From assembly GCA_024362935.1 (NCBI GenBank), contig JANCRA010000007.1, positions 21,787,003 to 21,851,002 of the forward strand: a DNA stretch of 64,000 nucleotides, in the 5' to 3' direction. Below the pieces are notes generated by a model that saw only the letters and a program-made list of their open reading frames with translations, was not told the origin of the DNA and ran no database searches. Origin of the DNA: Setophaga petechia. Its lineage: Eukaryota > Chordata > Aves > Passeriformes > Parulidae. Positions 22,231 to 34,100 of the stretch are shown piece by piece (position 1 is the first letter of the stretch; every line of letters begins with the position of its first letter). Both the position numbers and the translations under genes were made by a program.

Positions 22231-25011
22231 AATTCTGAAGTATTTTTTGTAAAATGCGTCATTTACATGTTGGGGTTTTTTTAAGGGCTTAGGGATTTTT
22301 GCTTATTTGTTTTTATAGACATAATTTTTTAGCTTTTAATGCATTTATTGAATTACTTTATCAATTAATTTTGAATAAGACATGATTATTTCTTTATATT
22401 AGTAAGAGATTATGTTCATATGAAAGACATTTAAGATTAGTTTCCTGTTTTTCATTGCTGCAGATTCATTTCAGTGATAATGTACACGGTGTGACTTTTG
22501 TCATTTTACTTAAGATTCAAACAATATGCCACATTTCTGTTTGATTTATTTTGTTTTTACCTTTGTGATTTCCACAAAGACTCAGGAACAGACTGAACTG
22601 ATTATGCTGCTATGAGGATTTTACCTGTGTTACTGTACATTAACTCATAGACTCATTTATAGAAACATGCATATTTGCATGCTTGCATGTAAGTAAAACT
22701 GCGAGTTTCTGAGATATGGTCCTAATTATAATTTATTTAACTAGTAACTTACTGATATTCAGTGACCTGCATTTGACTTATCATTTTTATAAAGTTAGAT
22801 ATACCACATATATAACTTTTTATAAAGTTAGTAGATATACCACAATGGACATAAAACACATACTGAACATATTTTTTAAACTACTTTCATTTGTTGTTGG
22901 CTTTGGGTGTGGGTTTTTTTCTACTGTTTATTTTTAGGTCCTAACATTGGAGGTTGTCATTTGAATGAATGCATGAAGGTCTCCTCAGGGTTTTCATCTT
23001 GTTTAAATAAATTGAATTGAATTGATTTAGTGTTCCTATTACAATTTGTTAAAACTACTCAGGCTTTTGAAGGATGTAATGTCACTAGCCTTTATTATGA
23101 ATTACAAAATGAAAAAAAAATGGGAACAGCTCAGCAGGTTGCTTTAACATTAGCTCGACCACTGTATAATATGCACAAAATGCTCCCTTTGTGGCAAGAT
23201 CTTTGATTATGTTTAATTGTTCTACATTCAGAAAACAAAACAAGTAAACAAGATAATTTTTATTTTCCTTATGTAGTTCTTGGTATTAAATCAAGAGTCT
23301 CCATTAAGTAATCATAATAAGCATCTTTATTATAGTAAAAAACCCAACTATGATATTTTTTGGTCCATCAAGAGAAGAAATAATGAAAGAATATGAAATA
23401 GTAATGTTAAGAACATATTTCTTATATTAAGAAATAAGAAATAATAATGTTAAGCCATCTAGAAACTAGGAATGTTGGCTTTACCTATGACATGGGAGAT
23501 GGCATGATGGAAATCAGTGTTTTTGAAAGTTCTTTGGAGCCAGGGTAGAAAACTAGTTGACCATTGTACTGACGGCAATTAAAAGGGCCAATGTGATTTA
23601 AGGTCTAGAGCAGAATCAAAACAAAATGCAGTGGAAAGATGGATATTACCTCTGTATCAACAGGACAACAGAGTTCTTGGAGTACCAAGATCCCTTTAGG
23701 GATTCATACTTTGAGAAAAACGTTGTAGTGTTAGAATATGATATGTTATGATATTAGAAAAGTTTGAAGAAAACCCACAAGTGTGGTAGTAAGATTGAAA
23801 ACGAAGGACTTTGAAGCTCTATCTGGAATTAATTTATGGAAACCCTCCTGTTTGTGTGACACAAAGGAACAAAATATCTGATTGGAATAAATCCTGCTAA
23901 ATTGAAATAAAATTACTACTAAGTAATTTTAAGTAAGTATGAACTATTGATTGTTTTTATAAAAAAAATTTTATTCTGAGAAATTCCTATAGAATGAGAC
24001 ATTCTTTGATATCTGTTTTTTTAAACCCCTTTTTGCTATGTTATTTTATTGAAAATATCAAAAAGGTTTTCATAGAGTAACTTTTTTTAAAGGCTCTAAT
24101 TTAGACGAAATAGAATATATAATGCCTGTCTGCAGTATATTCTTGATGGCATCACTCTGATTTATTACTCCAATCTCTCATCACAGCAACCGCTCTTTGA
24201 TAATGTGCAGAAGTGGAACAATAAATCTCCTGTACAACATCTGAAAACCTGATACATTTATGAATTTTATTTAGCAGTGTGTGAAGGTTTGTGTGTGTCC
24301 TGGTGGTCTTAGGAATTTAGAAATGTGTGGCCAGTGTAGAAACAGACCCTTCCAGAGGATGGATCGTGCTCTGCATGGCCGGGTTGCGCAGGGACGGCGC
24401 CTCACAGCAGGCCTTGGCTCCTGGGTGACAAGTCTCATAACCGAATTTGAATTGCAGCCCTAAAATTCAGAACCTTCATCTCAGAAGTATTTAGGTAACA
24501 AAAATCTCATTAGCATGTTTTCTCTGGGATTCAACATCTAAATAATGTTAAGGATCTCAGCCTGAAAACACATACCCAAGGCACATGGGAGCAAAAATGT
24601 GAATCTGCAGGTGGATGTTGTTCTCACCAGGCAGTATTTGCTCACTCCCCAGTGTGCCCCACACCAATTTTTTTTAACAACATGGGAAAGAATGTAAGTT
24701 ACTTACTGGTTATGACCTATTCCTGAGAAAGTACTGAAACCAAAGGAATTTAGATGTTGTAGAACACAGCCAGAAATATAAGATCTGCAAAGGTAATGCT
24801 GTAGCAAGCAGAGTTCCTTGTTTCATTGTAGGCAGATAAGTGATGCTGTATTACACCACATTAAAGAGACCATTGTATCTATGCCCTCTATGCTTTAAAA
24901 CAGATATTGAAAATTGAAAAACATTCCTGCAGGAGCCACAACAATGATTTAAGGTCAGAAAACCTGACAGGGAATGAAAGACAAGAAGCTCTGTCTAGTT
25001 ATTTTACTTTT
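22231..25011. other. Non-coding DNA, no gene recognised
   Basis: AT-rich DNA without recognisable genes. A roughly 33-bp tandem duplication occurs at 22784-22844 and a small CpG-containing patch at 24360-24410. Confidence 0.6.
22784..22844. repeat. Imperfect tandem duplication (about 33-bp period)
   Basis: TTTTATAAAGTTAG followed by ATATACCACA occurs at 22785-22808. It is repeated at 22817-22844 with a 3-base insertion (TAG) between the two parts. A local duplication, probably by slippage. Confidence 0.85.
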
Positions 25012-25105
25012 TAAATCCCCACAAAACCCTGAGAAGCAATTTAATATACTTATTGACATTTCCATGGAGAGAAAATTTCAGATGGCAAAGAGCTCTTTAA
25101 TCTAT
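25012..25105 (-). mobile_element. Possible MIR/L2-type ancient repeat relic
   Basis: The + strand order 'AATCCCCACAAAACCCTGAG', a TATACTTATTGACATTT segment, 'GAGAGAAAATTTCAGATGG' and 'AAAGAGCTCTTTAATC' resembles the reverse complement of the shared MIR/L2 3' region ('ATCCTCACAACAACCCTGTGAG ... CATTTTACAGATG ... AGAGGTTAAG'). Divergence is high, so chance similarity is not excluded. Confidence 0.4.
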
Positions 25106-25699
25106 CAGATAAATGTATAAGAATATAAATGTGGAAATATTCAGATTTTAGCTGGGAACTTTGGGAAAGCTAAACAGTCCATGCATTTTTCACTCCAAGT
25201 ATTTAAATCTGGAGGGATTTTTTTATGTTTTGGTTTGAGTTTTGTTTGTTTTTTAAAAAAGGAAGTTTTAAAAGTTACAGGATTGATTATGGACATATTC
25301 ATGTTACAGGACACAGGTGTCAGGTGATGACTGAGGACAGTAACCCTTTTTTCTTACCTTCCTCAAATACCATCTTAGTAATTTGCAACTGAATACACTA
25401 TTAAGATGCAGAAATTGTGGGGTTTTCCTTTCTTTAGGAGTGCTGCTGTCTTATGGATTTATTAGCAAGAAAAAAGCAGTAAAATTCACCAAGGGTGAAA
25501 TCCACTCCTGGCAGAAAGCCAGAAAAGAGAAAGTGCTCCAGTTATATCATGGTTGAGACCTGTTATGACATGGCTTTATTGAAAAAATGGTGCAACTAGG
25601 ATTCTTGAAGAATTATTCTCCAATGATTTCTTGTATGCTGTGCTGATACCACTGTTATATCAGAACATCTCAGAAATTCAATTAATTTACAATCTGTAG
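25106..25699. other. Non-coding DNA between two possible ancient relics
   Basis: No gene, repeat family or RNA recognised; AT-rich with only short open frames. Confidence 0.6.
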
Positions 25700-25815
25700 C
25701 ACTCATGAGGAACTATTATTTTCCCAGACAGAGCTGTGTGAGATTAAAAAGTTTTCCCAAGGTCATTCTCAAAGTTACTACTGAGGTAGGTACTAACTAG
25801 AGCCAAAAGAAAATC
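25700..25815 (-). mobile_element. Possible MIR-type SINE core relic
   Basis: The segment holds 'TTTTCCCAAGGTCATTC' (about 25753-25769) after a 'GTGTGAGATTAAAAAG' stretch, and is followed by 'GTACTAACTAGAGCC'. This parallels the reverse complement of the MIR core, in which a TTAAGTGACTTGCCCAAGGTCAC region is followed by an AGCTAGTAAGTGGCAGAGCC-like region. Only the CCCAAGGTCA part is a strong match. Confidence 0.3.
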
Positions 25816-28090
25816 AAATTTTTATTCTATTAATTTAAACTTTTCTTTGTGGAATATAGAACAAAAGCAATTGAGAATTCTTATTAAAATTTATTACAAA
25901 TTTGTATGTGTGTAAAAGCATTATGGTTTGTTAAAGTATTTTCCCTTGAGCTAGAGTTTTCGAACTTCTTGTGTACATAAAAAAATCACAAACAAACGAC
26001 AAGTCCCATTCAAAAAATGGTCAGTTTTTTTCTTTATAGAAGAAATGTTTCGTTTTGGTTTTGCTGTTTTACTTTTTTCACTAAACTGAGTTTGTGCAAA
26101 ATCAGCAGATCTGCAGGTATTCCTGTTAAAAAGAAATAGTGCTTTTTTCCAGCCTTTTTTGGAAACTCTTCCAATTAAACAGTTATGTATGCTGGTTTCA
26201 CTGTCCAGTTCCTTAACTGAAAGTTTATTCTTATTTTTTTAGGGCACACTAATAGATATATGGTTTTAAAATAAATAAAAGGTGTATGATTTAAAAAGAG
26301 CGACTTGGCAAACTCTGATTCATGGTTTATTTTATAGCCAGTGTAAATATTCCATTTTTCTTTTTACAATGTAAATTCTGAGTACATTGTAGCAGTAATG
26401 ATAGAAAATGCTAGCACTTAGGTATAGAAGTAGTTTTGAAATTAATTTTAATTCAGATAATCAAACATACATTCTGTATTATGGAAGAATAAGATCTTGA
26501 AAGGCTTAGGTAAAGTAGAGGTTTATTAGGTTGCCATTAGGTTGCTTTTAGGTTGCCATTTTCCTACCAGTGCCAGGGGTTTCCATTCAATTCCATCCTC
26601 AGGGGCATTTTTCTTGTCTTTAGAGAGGTACATATTTGCCATGTAGTTATTTCACTCCAGCCCTCTGGGATTTTATACCTTTTTTTGACAGAGAAATCTA
26701 ACAATGTTTAAGATGATAACAAGGGACTGTCAGACCCTTAAAGAGTTCTGACAATATCAATTATAAAATTCATTTGACTTCTAAGATAATGAAATACTAG
26801 AAGATGGAAAAGAAAAGAATGGAATGGAATTCTTTGCATCTCCTTGTGCTCAAATTTCTGTTTTGGAATTGAAGTGTAACTCTATGACACATGAAGCACA
26901 GACTAATGAACAGACCTGGTAAAGTTTTGCCCTACTTTGACTCAGTTCTGAAAGACTGAAAAGAGGCAACTCTGATTTTGTTTGAGTACATCTTTCATAA
27001 GAATTACTCACAGATTAGTTCAAGATATTTACAGACTTTGCAGGTTCTTCTTGTTCTCTTGAAATACTTTCTTTTTTTACCCTTCCAGTTCACACTGTTA
27101 CCAGTGCAAATCAAATTTGTTTGACAATCACATCTGGAATTTGGAATACAATTACATTATGTAGTTTAAAATAGTTATAACATATTCTAATTTCATATAT
27201 AACAATGGATTGCTATAAGGCATCAATAAACCATGAAAGATCAAAATAATAATAAGTACCATGAAAAGTGATTTAGAAATATCTGCTGTTTTTACATCTG
27301 TCTGTTTACACACTTTTTATAAAGAACTTAATTACATACTCACCTTGAAAGCTGATGTATTTTTAGACTTGTTTTGCAACTTTGCTGCTTTGATTTGGAA
27401 TGGATTTAGATTTCTTTTTGTAGCTCTGCATCTGCACCTAGAGATTGAGTGTGAAGGCAGGCATGGATAGCAAAGTTTTTCATACATTTTGAATTGCTTT
27501 TCTGCAACAAAATGTTGTCTGGCAACGTTCCAGAAAATACAATAGTACTTGACAAGGAGACTGAGAATCTTCTCATTCTTTAATACATGCACACTTCTGT
27601 ATACCTGAATTTCATCATTATTCTCAAAGATAAAGCTGTAGCTCCTATTCTCTTTCTCTTGCAATCACAAGGAAGAAGGGCAGAGTATTTTTGGTTTAAG
27701 CCCCAAGAAACAGAGAACACAAGGGAAGCTGCAACCTAAATGAAACCTGTGAAATTTGGCCTGTGAAATAAGCATTTGAATTCTAAATCCACGGGTGACT
27801 GAAATAATTGCTAGAAATAGGGGTATTTCCATGGTTTATCACTCAGTGCCAGTACATGTGTTATGGGCTTACCACTGCATACCTGCATAGTAGAAATAGT
27901 CAAACACACTTAACTGGATGAAGGTTACTCTTTGTCTCACAAAAATATTTTGATGTTCAAGGAAGAAAAGGAATACAAAAATAGACACCTACAAAGTCAT
28001 AGGACCATGAAGGCAGAAATAAACCCACAAAAAACCAAAAGGTGCTGAGCCAACTGTCCACCCTCTACCATTTCTAAGAATTGCAGACTG
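25816..28090. other. Non-coding DNA, no gene recognised
   Basis: AT-rich DNA. A three-fold TTAGGTTGC repetition is at 26526-26558. A 110-codon minus-strand frame (27332-27664) has no recognisable domain or exon context. Confidence 0.6.
26526..26558. repeat. Three short tandem copies of TTAGGTTGC
   Basis: TTAGGTTGCCA (26526-26536), TTAGGTTGC (26537-26545) and TTAGGTTGCCA (26548-26558) form a small tandem array, the last two copies being separated by two T residues. Confidence 0.85.
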
Positions 28091-28235
28091 AAAGGACAAG
28101 AGGCAGCAATTGCAAACTACAAGGGAAATTCCAGCTGAATATAAAAAAAATAATAAAATCACACTGTTTAGATCTGGAGTGTTGCCAAGAGAGACTGCAA
28201 AAACACCATCCTTGGAGATACTTAAAATTTACCAG
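28091..28235 (+). mobile_element. CR1 LINE fragment (3' part, sense)
   Basis: The sequence follows the CR1 region just after the RT-end block: 'GGACAAGAGGCAGCAATTGC' (28094-28113), 'AGGGAAATTCCAGCTGAATAT' about 28122-28142, a degenerate middle, then 'GTTGCCAAGAGAGACTGC' and 'CCATCCTTGGAGATACTTAAAA' (28207-28228). This order matches 'GGACAAGAGGCAATGG ... GAAATTCCATCTGAATAT ... GTTGCCCAGAGAGG ... CCATCCTTGGAGATACTCAAAA' of CR1. The 3' untranslated tail is missing or unrecognisable. A 73-codon open frame at 28110-28331 overlaps this fragment and is not a gene. Confidence 0.75.
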
Positions 28236-30945
28236 GTAAATGTTCAACCGTATACATTATGTGGTTATTTATTCTCTGCTTTTAATCACCCTCCACTGCC
28301 CTTTGATCAATTGCCAGATAATCCAATATAATAAGTACCAGCAGTAGTAACTACTGAAAACTTTATTTTCTTGAAATAATTCCATTGAATTTACGGGTAC
28401 AGATAGATAATTTTCTAAATTACAGTAAAACCAAATGCTTGAAATAGAGAGCTTAGAAAATAAATTGTCAGGAAAGGTTTCCTTTCACATAAAAATGAAT
28501 TAGAGGGATATAACTTCATACTCAAATACAGCATATTGTAATTAGTTTACTCTATCTTTCTCAAGGGAAAGAAGAGAAAGCACCAAAGTAGTATTTCAGA
28601 ATGGAATTAAATTCTTTATGATGAATACAGTTATTCAGCAGCTGACATCTAATGGCCAGTATTTTTGCACAAGCCTAACCTGCACACCTGATGTTATTAA
28701 ACAATGCAGTGTTGCTTATTAACATTATTTACTCATTCAGTGCACTGGAGTAGTGATCTGTCTTTTTAGGAAATTGCAGTGGAGTTTTACTATGAATCAT
28801 GTAGCATAAAATCCTAACTCTGAGATTTCACTGCATACATTTTTTAATCCAAATAGGCTTAGTAAGTGAAATAGTCTGATGGAATACTCACAGTAGACTT
28901 TCAGCTGGTTTTCAGTACACTGAACTGCACACTTGTCTAGGACTTCTATATATACCAATGTCACAGGCTCCAGATGTCCAATAATAATACTGAATCTATA
29001 GGAATGCTACTCAAATAATATTTGCAAAATTATTTTGAGAGTTTAAAAAAACAGTTTAGGTTGTAAATTCTTCCATTTCATCCCTATTCTTCTACAGTCA
29101 AGAAGAACTTGATAAAGCAAGTAAGAATAAAAAATGTAGTTATAAGCAAAACAGCAATTCTTCTCGATTATTGTAATTTCAAACCAGACTGGTTTCCTAA
29201 TTTGACTGACGGGTCCCTAGACTCTCTTGCATGATAGAGTATATCTAGACAATTTATCTTATTTTTATAAATGGGATAACCTGTGGGAACAATTAGTTTT
29301 ACAACACAGCTATAAAGTGTTCTCTTACTTGATATTCAGAAAATATTCAAAGCACTGTGTCAAGAGTAGATGGAAAGTTAAGGAGAAAGGTTGACAAGGC
29401 TTATGTAGTGCTCAAATTGAATACAAAACAGTGAGGAAGAACTGGAAGAATCAGCAAATTTTTCTCTATTTCCAAATATATTTCATGACTTGCTTTAAAC
29501 TTCCAATTTTAAATTTTAGTATTTGACACATTCCTATATATTGCCACTAGGCACAGAAAATGAAGATTGCTATACAAATTAAAGGGATTTTTTTCAGTTT
29601 TCCAGTTTAGATAAATCTTATATAGTTAATCTTCTATTTCAGTGGTAAAGGATGAATCTGACTACACGGGTGGGGAAGAAAATCCTCTGATTTTCAGAAA
29701 TCACTGTTTAAAACCACTTTTATTTGTATAAATAATAGTAAAAGTCAGTAATATTCAAGAAAAATAGTTTCATATCCCATGTTCTGTCCTCAACCAAATA
29801 CTAGCTCAGCATTCCTGGATTTATTTGCATTACACTCAAAATGATGGTGGGTTTCCCTCAAGAATTACAGAAAATGTATGTGTTAAAAAAAGTTTTTAAA
29901 ACTTTTTAGCAATACTCTTAGAATAGTACACATACAAAAATTCAAACAGATTATAAATTGTGATTAAATCTAAGACTTACAAATCAAGTATTCTATCAAA
30001 GTATCTTTCTGGTATTAAGGATAATAGCGGAAATAATACAGATCATGTGATGAGATATTTATTGAAATTAATCATTTTAATTAAGCATAATAGTTTAATG
30101 CTGGAATTAAATTAATTAATTGTATCTGTCATACTTTGATGTGGGAATCTTTGTGCAGTTGATAAGGGGTTATATTAAATTATATAGAAATAGAATTCTA
30201 ATGTTTCAAATATCAAGTTCTCAGACTATGTCTCCAGGTCACCTAAAATAATTTGCTAATATTCATAGCTTTGTGGATTCTGTAATTATAAAAAAAACCC
30301 CAAGCAACTAAACCTTGTGACTTTGTACTTCTGTAACCGAGGTTCCTAAGGATATCTTAGAGCCTTATTACTAAAATTTTAACTGTAAATTTGAGAAGGG
30401 TGGATCTCATAACTTTGTTCTTTTCACCTTTTCATTCTTAGCTTGTCCTATTATACCCATCATTGCATTGTGAGGGCTTTAGGATGGTTTTTAGGACATT
30501 ATCAGTTCAGAGTGCATTTCTACTTAGAAAAAAAGAAGAGCCTGACAGATTCTGACTTCAGAAAAGCAAGCTTGTTATGGCCAACTTCATTATGTTTGGT
30601 GCCCTCTAATTTCCTATTCTTTGTAATGGAATAGGTACCAACACACCATGTAAAAATGTATTTGTCTTCACTGTAATGCCAGAACCTGACTAATCTTGTC
30701 CCTTTAAAGATACATTTTTAGTGGTCCAATCCAACAACCATAAATATCAGACATCAAGAAACTTCTACCAAACCCAGCAAGGGCTGTGGCACTGCTAAAT
30801 AACAGGTAATTAATGTACCAAAATACAGAATTTAAATAGATAATTTCTATATAAAAGGCAACCTTAAATGAGTCCTACCAAAAAAAAACCCCAGAAATCT
30901 TTTAAACAGTATTTGGAACTGATGAAATTCTTGATCTGCTGTTCA
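28236..30945. other. Non-coding AT-rich DNA, no gene recognised
   Basis: No supported gene, RNA or repeat family. A 21-bp near-perfect A/T palindrome occurs at 29887-29907, and TTAATTAA-type runs near 30077-30120. Confidence 0.65.
29887..29907. repeat. Near-perfect A/T-rich palindrome
   Basis: AAAAAGTTTT and AAAACTTTTT, 10-bp complementary arms separated by one T. Such low-complexity palindromes arise easily by slippage in AT-rich DNA. Confidence 0.8.
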
Positions 30946-31140
30946 AGGAATCACAGCATGGGTCAGGTTGGAAGGGAGCACTGTGGGTAACCTGGTCCAA
31001 CCCTCTGCTCAAGCAGGCTCATCCCAGAGCACATGGCACAGGATCCCATCCAGGCACTTCTCAAATATGTTCCTTATTTGATAAAAAACTTCTTATCTTC
31101 TTCTGTAAAGCATGTTCTTCCTGTGTGTTTGAGCTGACAG
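30946..31140 (-). mobile_element. CR1 LINE 3' end with internal deletion (antisense on +)
   Basis: On the + strand 'GGAATCACAGCATGGGTCAGG' begins the element's 3' end. It is followed by 'TTGGAAGGGAGCACTGTGGG', 'GGTCCAACCCTCTGCTCAAG' and 'AGAGCACATGGCACAGGATC', the reverse complement of a CR1 3' untranslated region. After about 31073 the next recognisable CR1 block ('AAAGCATGTTCTTCCTGTGTG', about 31107-31127) follows too soon, so roughly 70-80 bp appear to be deleted. The left boundary is clear; the right boundary is uncertain. Confidence 0.85.
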
Positions 31141-34100
31141 TTTCACCATCAGAAACACAGAGAGGAGAAGAGCAGGATTACCAAATCCTAAGAGGGTCCT
31201 TTCTCCTGCTTTGTCCCCCCTCAATGATGTTACTTTGAATTTATGTATCTGTGACCCAAGAAATCAAATACTTAACTGTGCTTACAATGCAGAGGGAAAT
31301 CCTCAACAGCATGTTGATGTGAATTTTCTGATTGTACTTCAGAAGATGTTTAGCAGTTCTAAGTAAGAATAAATCTCATACATATTCTACACTTCTTGAA
31401 ACAGAATTTTTATGTATAGCTGAAGTAAAGATCAAGTTATATTTGTTACATGTTAGATTTATTTTGCAGAAGTCAATAATAAATATCTGTGTGGAGAAAA
31501 CTTACTTAAAAATGTAGATGGAGTAAGTTTAGAAGAAAGTATCAGAAGTTATTCCTCATTTAAAGATTGAATGGGATTCTTGTTTAATTTTGTAAATGCA
31601 CCATGCTTTATTAAGCACAGTTAAATCCTGTTGCCATAGCAATCCATTCTCCACAGAATAAAACTCCTGTACCTTCCTGTTGTATTCTTTTATTTAGAGC
31701 TAGTTTCCTTCATTCTGATGCATTTCAGTTTGTATAAACACTAAAAGGAAAAAGTATTTAGTAAACAAATTCTCAGGTTACTGCTCTTGATGACATAATG
31801 ACACAGCACAGCAAAGTTTGCCTTCATGTTTTCTTTGGGAATGAAGGGATGGAAATATGAGACTTTGTTTGCTTTTTTTTTTTCCTTGTAAAGCTCAAGT
31901 TAAGAAATTAAGGATAAAAATTCAAGATACCTGGATGTAACGTGGACTGTAAAAAATCTCTATGCTTGACTGTGAGGTATGAAACGATGTCTGGCAAAGT
32001 TCTGAACTTCAATTGACTTTGGTCACCGCCAAATTGCAGATATCTTGTAGATGCACATTGAAATGCTTCCTTTGTATATTTTTAAAATATGTATTATATA
32101 AGAAAGCAACTTGACTTGTTCTCATGAATCTGATATTGCACCCACCACAAGATCTCAACAGTCCTTATCTAAGTTTTCTATATAGAAACCTACATATGCA
32201 TATGTCACACCACCTTATTATTTTTAGATAAAAATTCTATGTTTTTTACTTTCTACATTTAAGGACACTGAGAAGAATCAGTTAGAATTCAGAATGATTA
32301 ATTGAATAGTTAAATGAGTTATATGTCTAGCAATGAAGCTGTGTATGTTGATGGGTTACTCAACACTGAGTGCTGCATTTTGAAACGTCTTCTGCTTGAG
32401 CGGGGCTTGTCCCTCAGGAGTGCCACAGCTTCTGTGGGGAGTTGGTTTTGTACTTGGTTGTTTCTTTGCTAAATATAAGACAGAAACAATAGGCTTTATG
32501 TCCTCCTGAAATTAACTTTTTTTAGCCTTATTAACTGTACCATGGAAATTTTTTGTGTGTTATTGAAGATGTACCACTTCCTCAACACCTGCTGGTCTAA
32601 ATTACTTGGAGACACTGGGAGTATACTTGATTTCACAGGTATTTCTAGCAACTAATTGCCTGTGAAAATTCATTTGGTTATTTTCAACTTGAAATGACAG
32701 GAAGTGTTAGGAGAGCTGTAGGTGAGGTATATTCCCAGCTCACCCACCTCTAAGTTTTAATTCTGTTGATTGAGTTTTAACATATAGACTGTACTGCTCC
32801 TGCACTTACTACTGTATCAATGTTCAAATAATCCAGGTTTTATTTCTATATGAAATGAATTCTCTGCTATATTATATGCACTACTTATGGAATGGTATTC
32901 CATTTTATAGCAGAAAAATTATTCTAGTAAATTGGAAGGAATGACATGTGCTATTCTGGACTTCCCTCATTATCCGTTTGTATAATCAAAATCATAGTCT
33001 TGATTGTCAAAACTCAATAGAACTGTTACTTTCCTGCCCTCTCCCCTTCCAAGTCCTTAAGGATTCAAATATTTTGTGGCCATATGTTCCATGTCTTCAG
33101 ATTTCACCCAACACCTTTTGAAAAATTAGCTTTTTAGCCAAGGACCCAGAGTGCTACTGCAACAGAAAAGCCTCAAAATTGGACTAGTTCTGCCACTCAT
33201 TATTCAAATTTTTCCCAATAGAGCATTTAAAAGAAACATTTGATTTGGTAGAAGTTAGAGGCTGTGACATCACTGGTATTCTCTGTTGTGTAGCAACCAG
33301 ACTTGATTCCATGATTTATAAATTTATGCTACGAGATGTTGCACATCTTCAGCATTTATTTGTCCATGAATATACAGATATACATAAGTTGTCTATTTTC
33401 TGCATTCATTTCTGTATTCTTTCCCAATTTCATCAGTGAATTAATCCAGGCATTTTAAAATGATAGTCTGGCTTAAATAATACAGCAAAGACTTATTTTT
33501 GTATGGTGTACCTTCTGTCTGTATTTTCTTTCCAAGGTGTGCTGATTGCCTGAGTTTCACTGCAAATTACCCACGTGTTATTCACAGTGCAGTGCCTAAG
33601 GAGACTTTTGCTGTTGTACTGGATCAACATTTTGGAGGAAGAACTTTTTCCATAAAAATAGAGGCATTCACTCTTTTAGAAGTAATCTGTAGGCAATTGT
33701 TATTACTTTGTCATCACTTTTTCACCCAGTAATTTTGGCTAAACTGTGTAGTCTCTATTCATCTATTGAAGAAGGCAAGTTAGTCATAGCCACAATTTTA
33801 AATCCATGTAAAAGGTTACTCCAGAATGGATTGTTCATTGTGGCTACATATTTTCTTCATAGCAGAATGTATAATATGTGCTACATCCAGATGTCTGGGT
33901 TAATGTTGAAACTGCTGGTTTCAGCAGCACTTCACTGCCAATGCAGACACACATCACAGATCACCTGCTTGTTTAGGTAATTTCAGAGCACACAGTCTAT
34001 TTTCCCAGTATTTTTTTGTGGGAACCTACCCTGCCTAAAAGGGCCAGGGAGCAGCCATGGTACAGTCCAGGCAATTTTCCTAGAAGGATTGGCAGGTTAG

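Noticed and set aside
22675..22697. Clustered TGCATG cores next to GTAAGT as a regulated splice donor
   Set aside because: No open exon precedes the GTAAGT and no acceptor is paired with it.
28110..28331. 73-codon open frame on the + strand
   Set aside because: Its first half is the CR1 fragment at 28091-28235; the rest has no resemblance to a protein.
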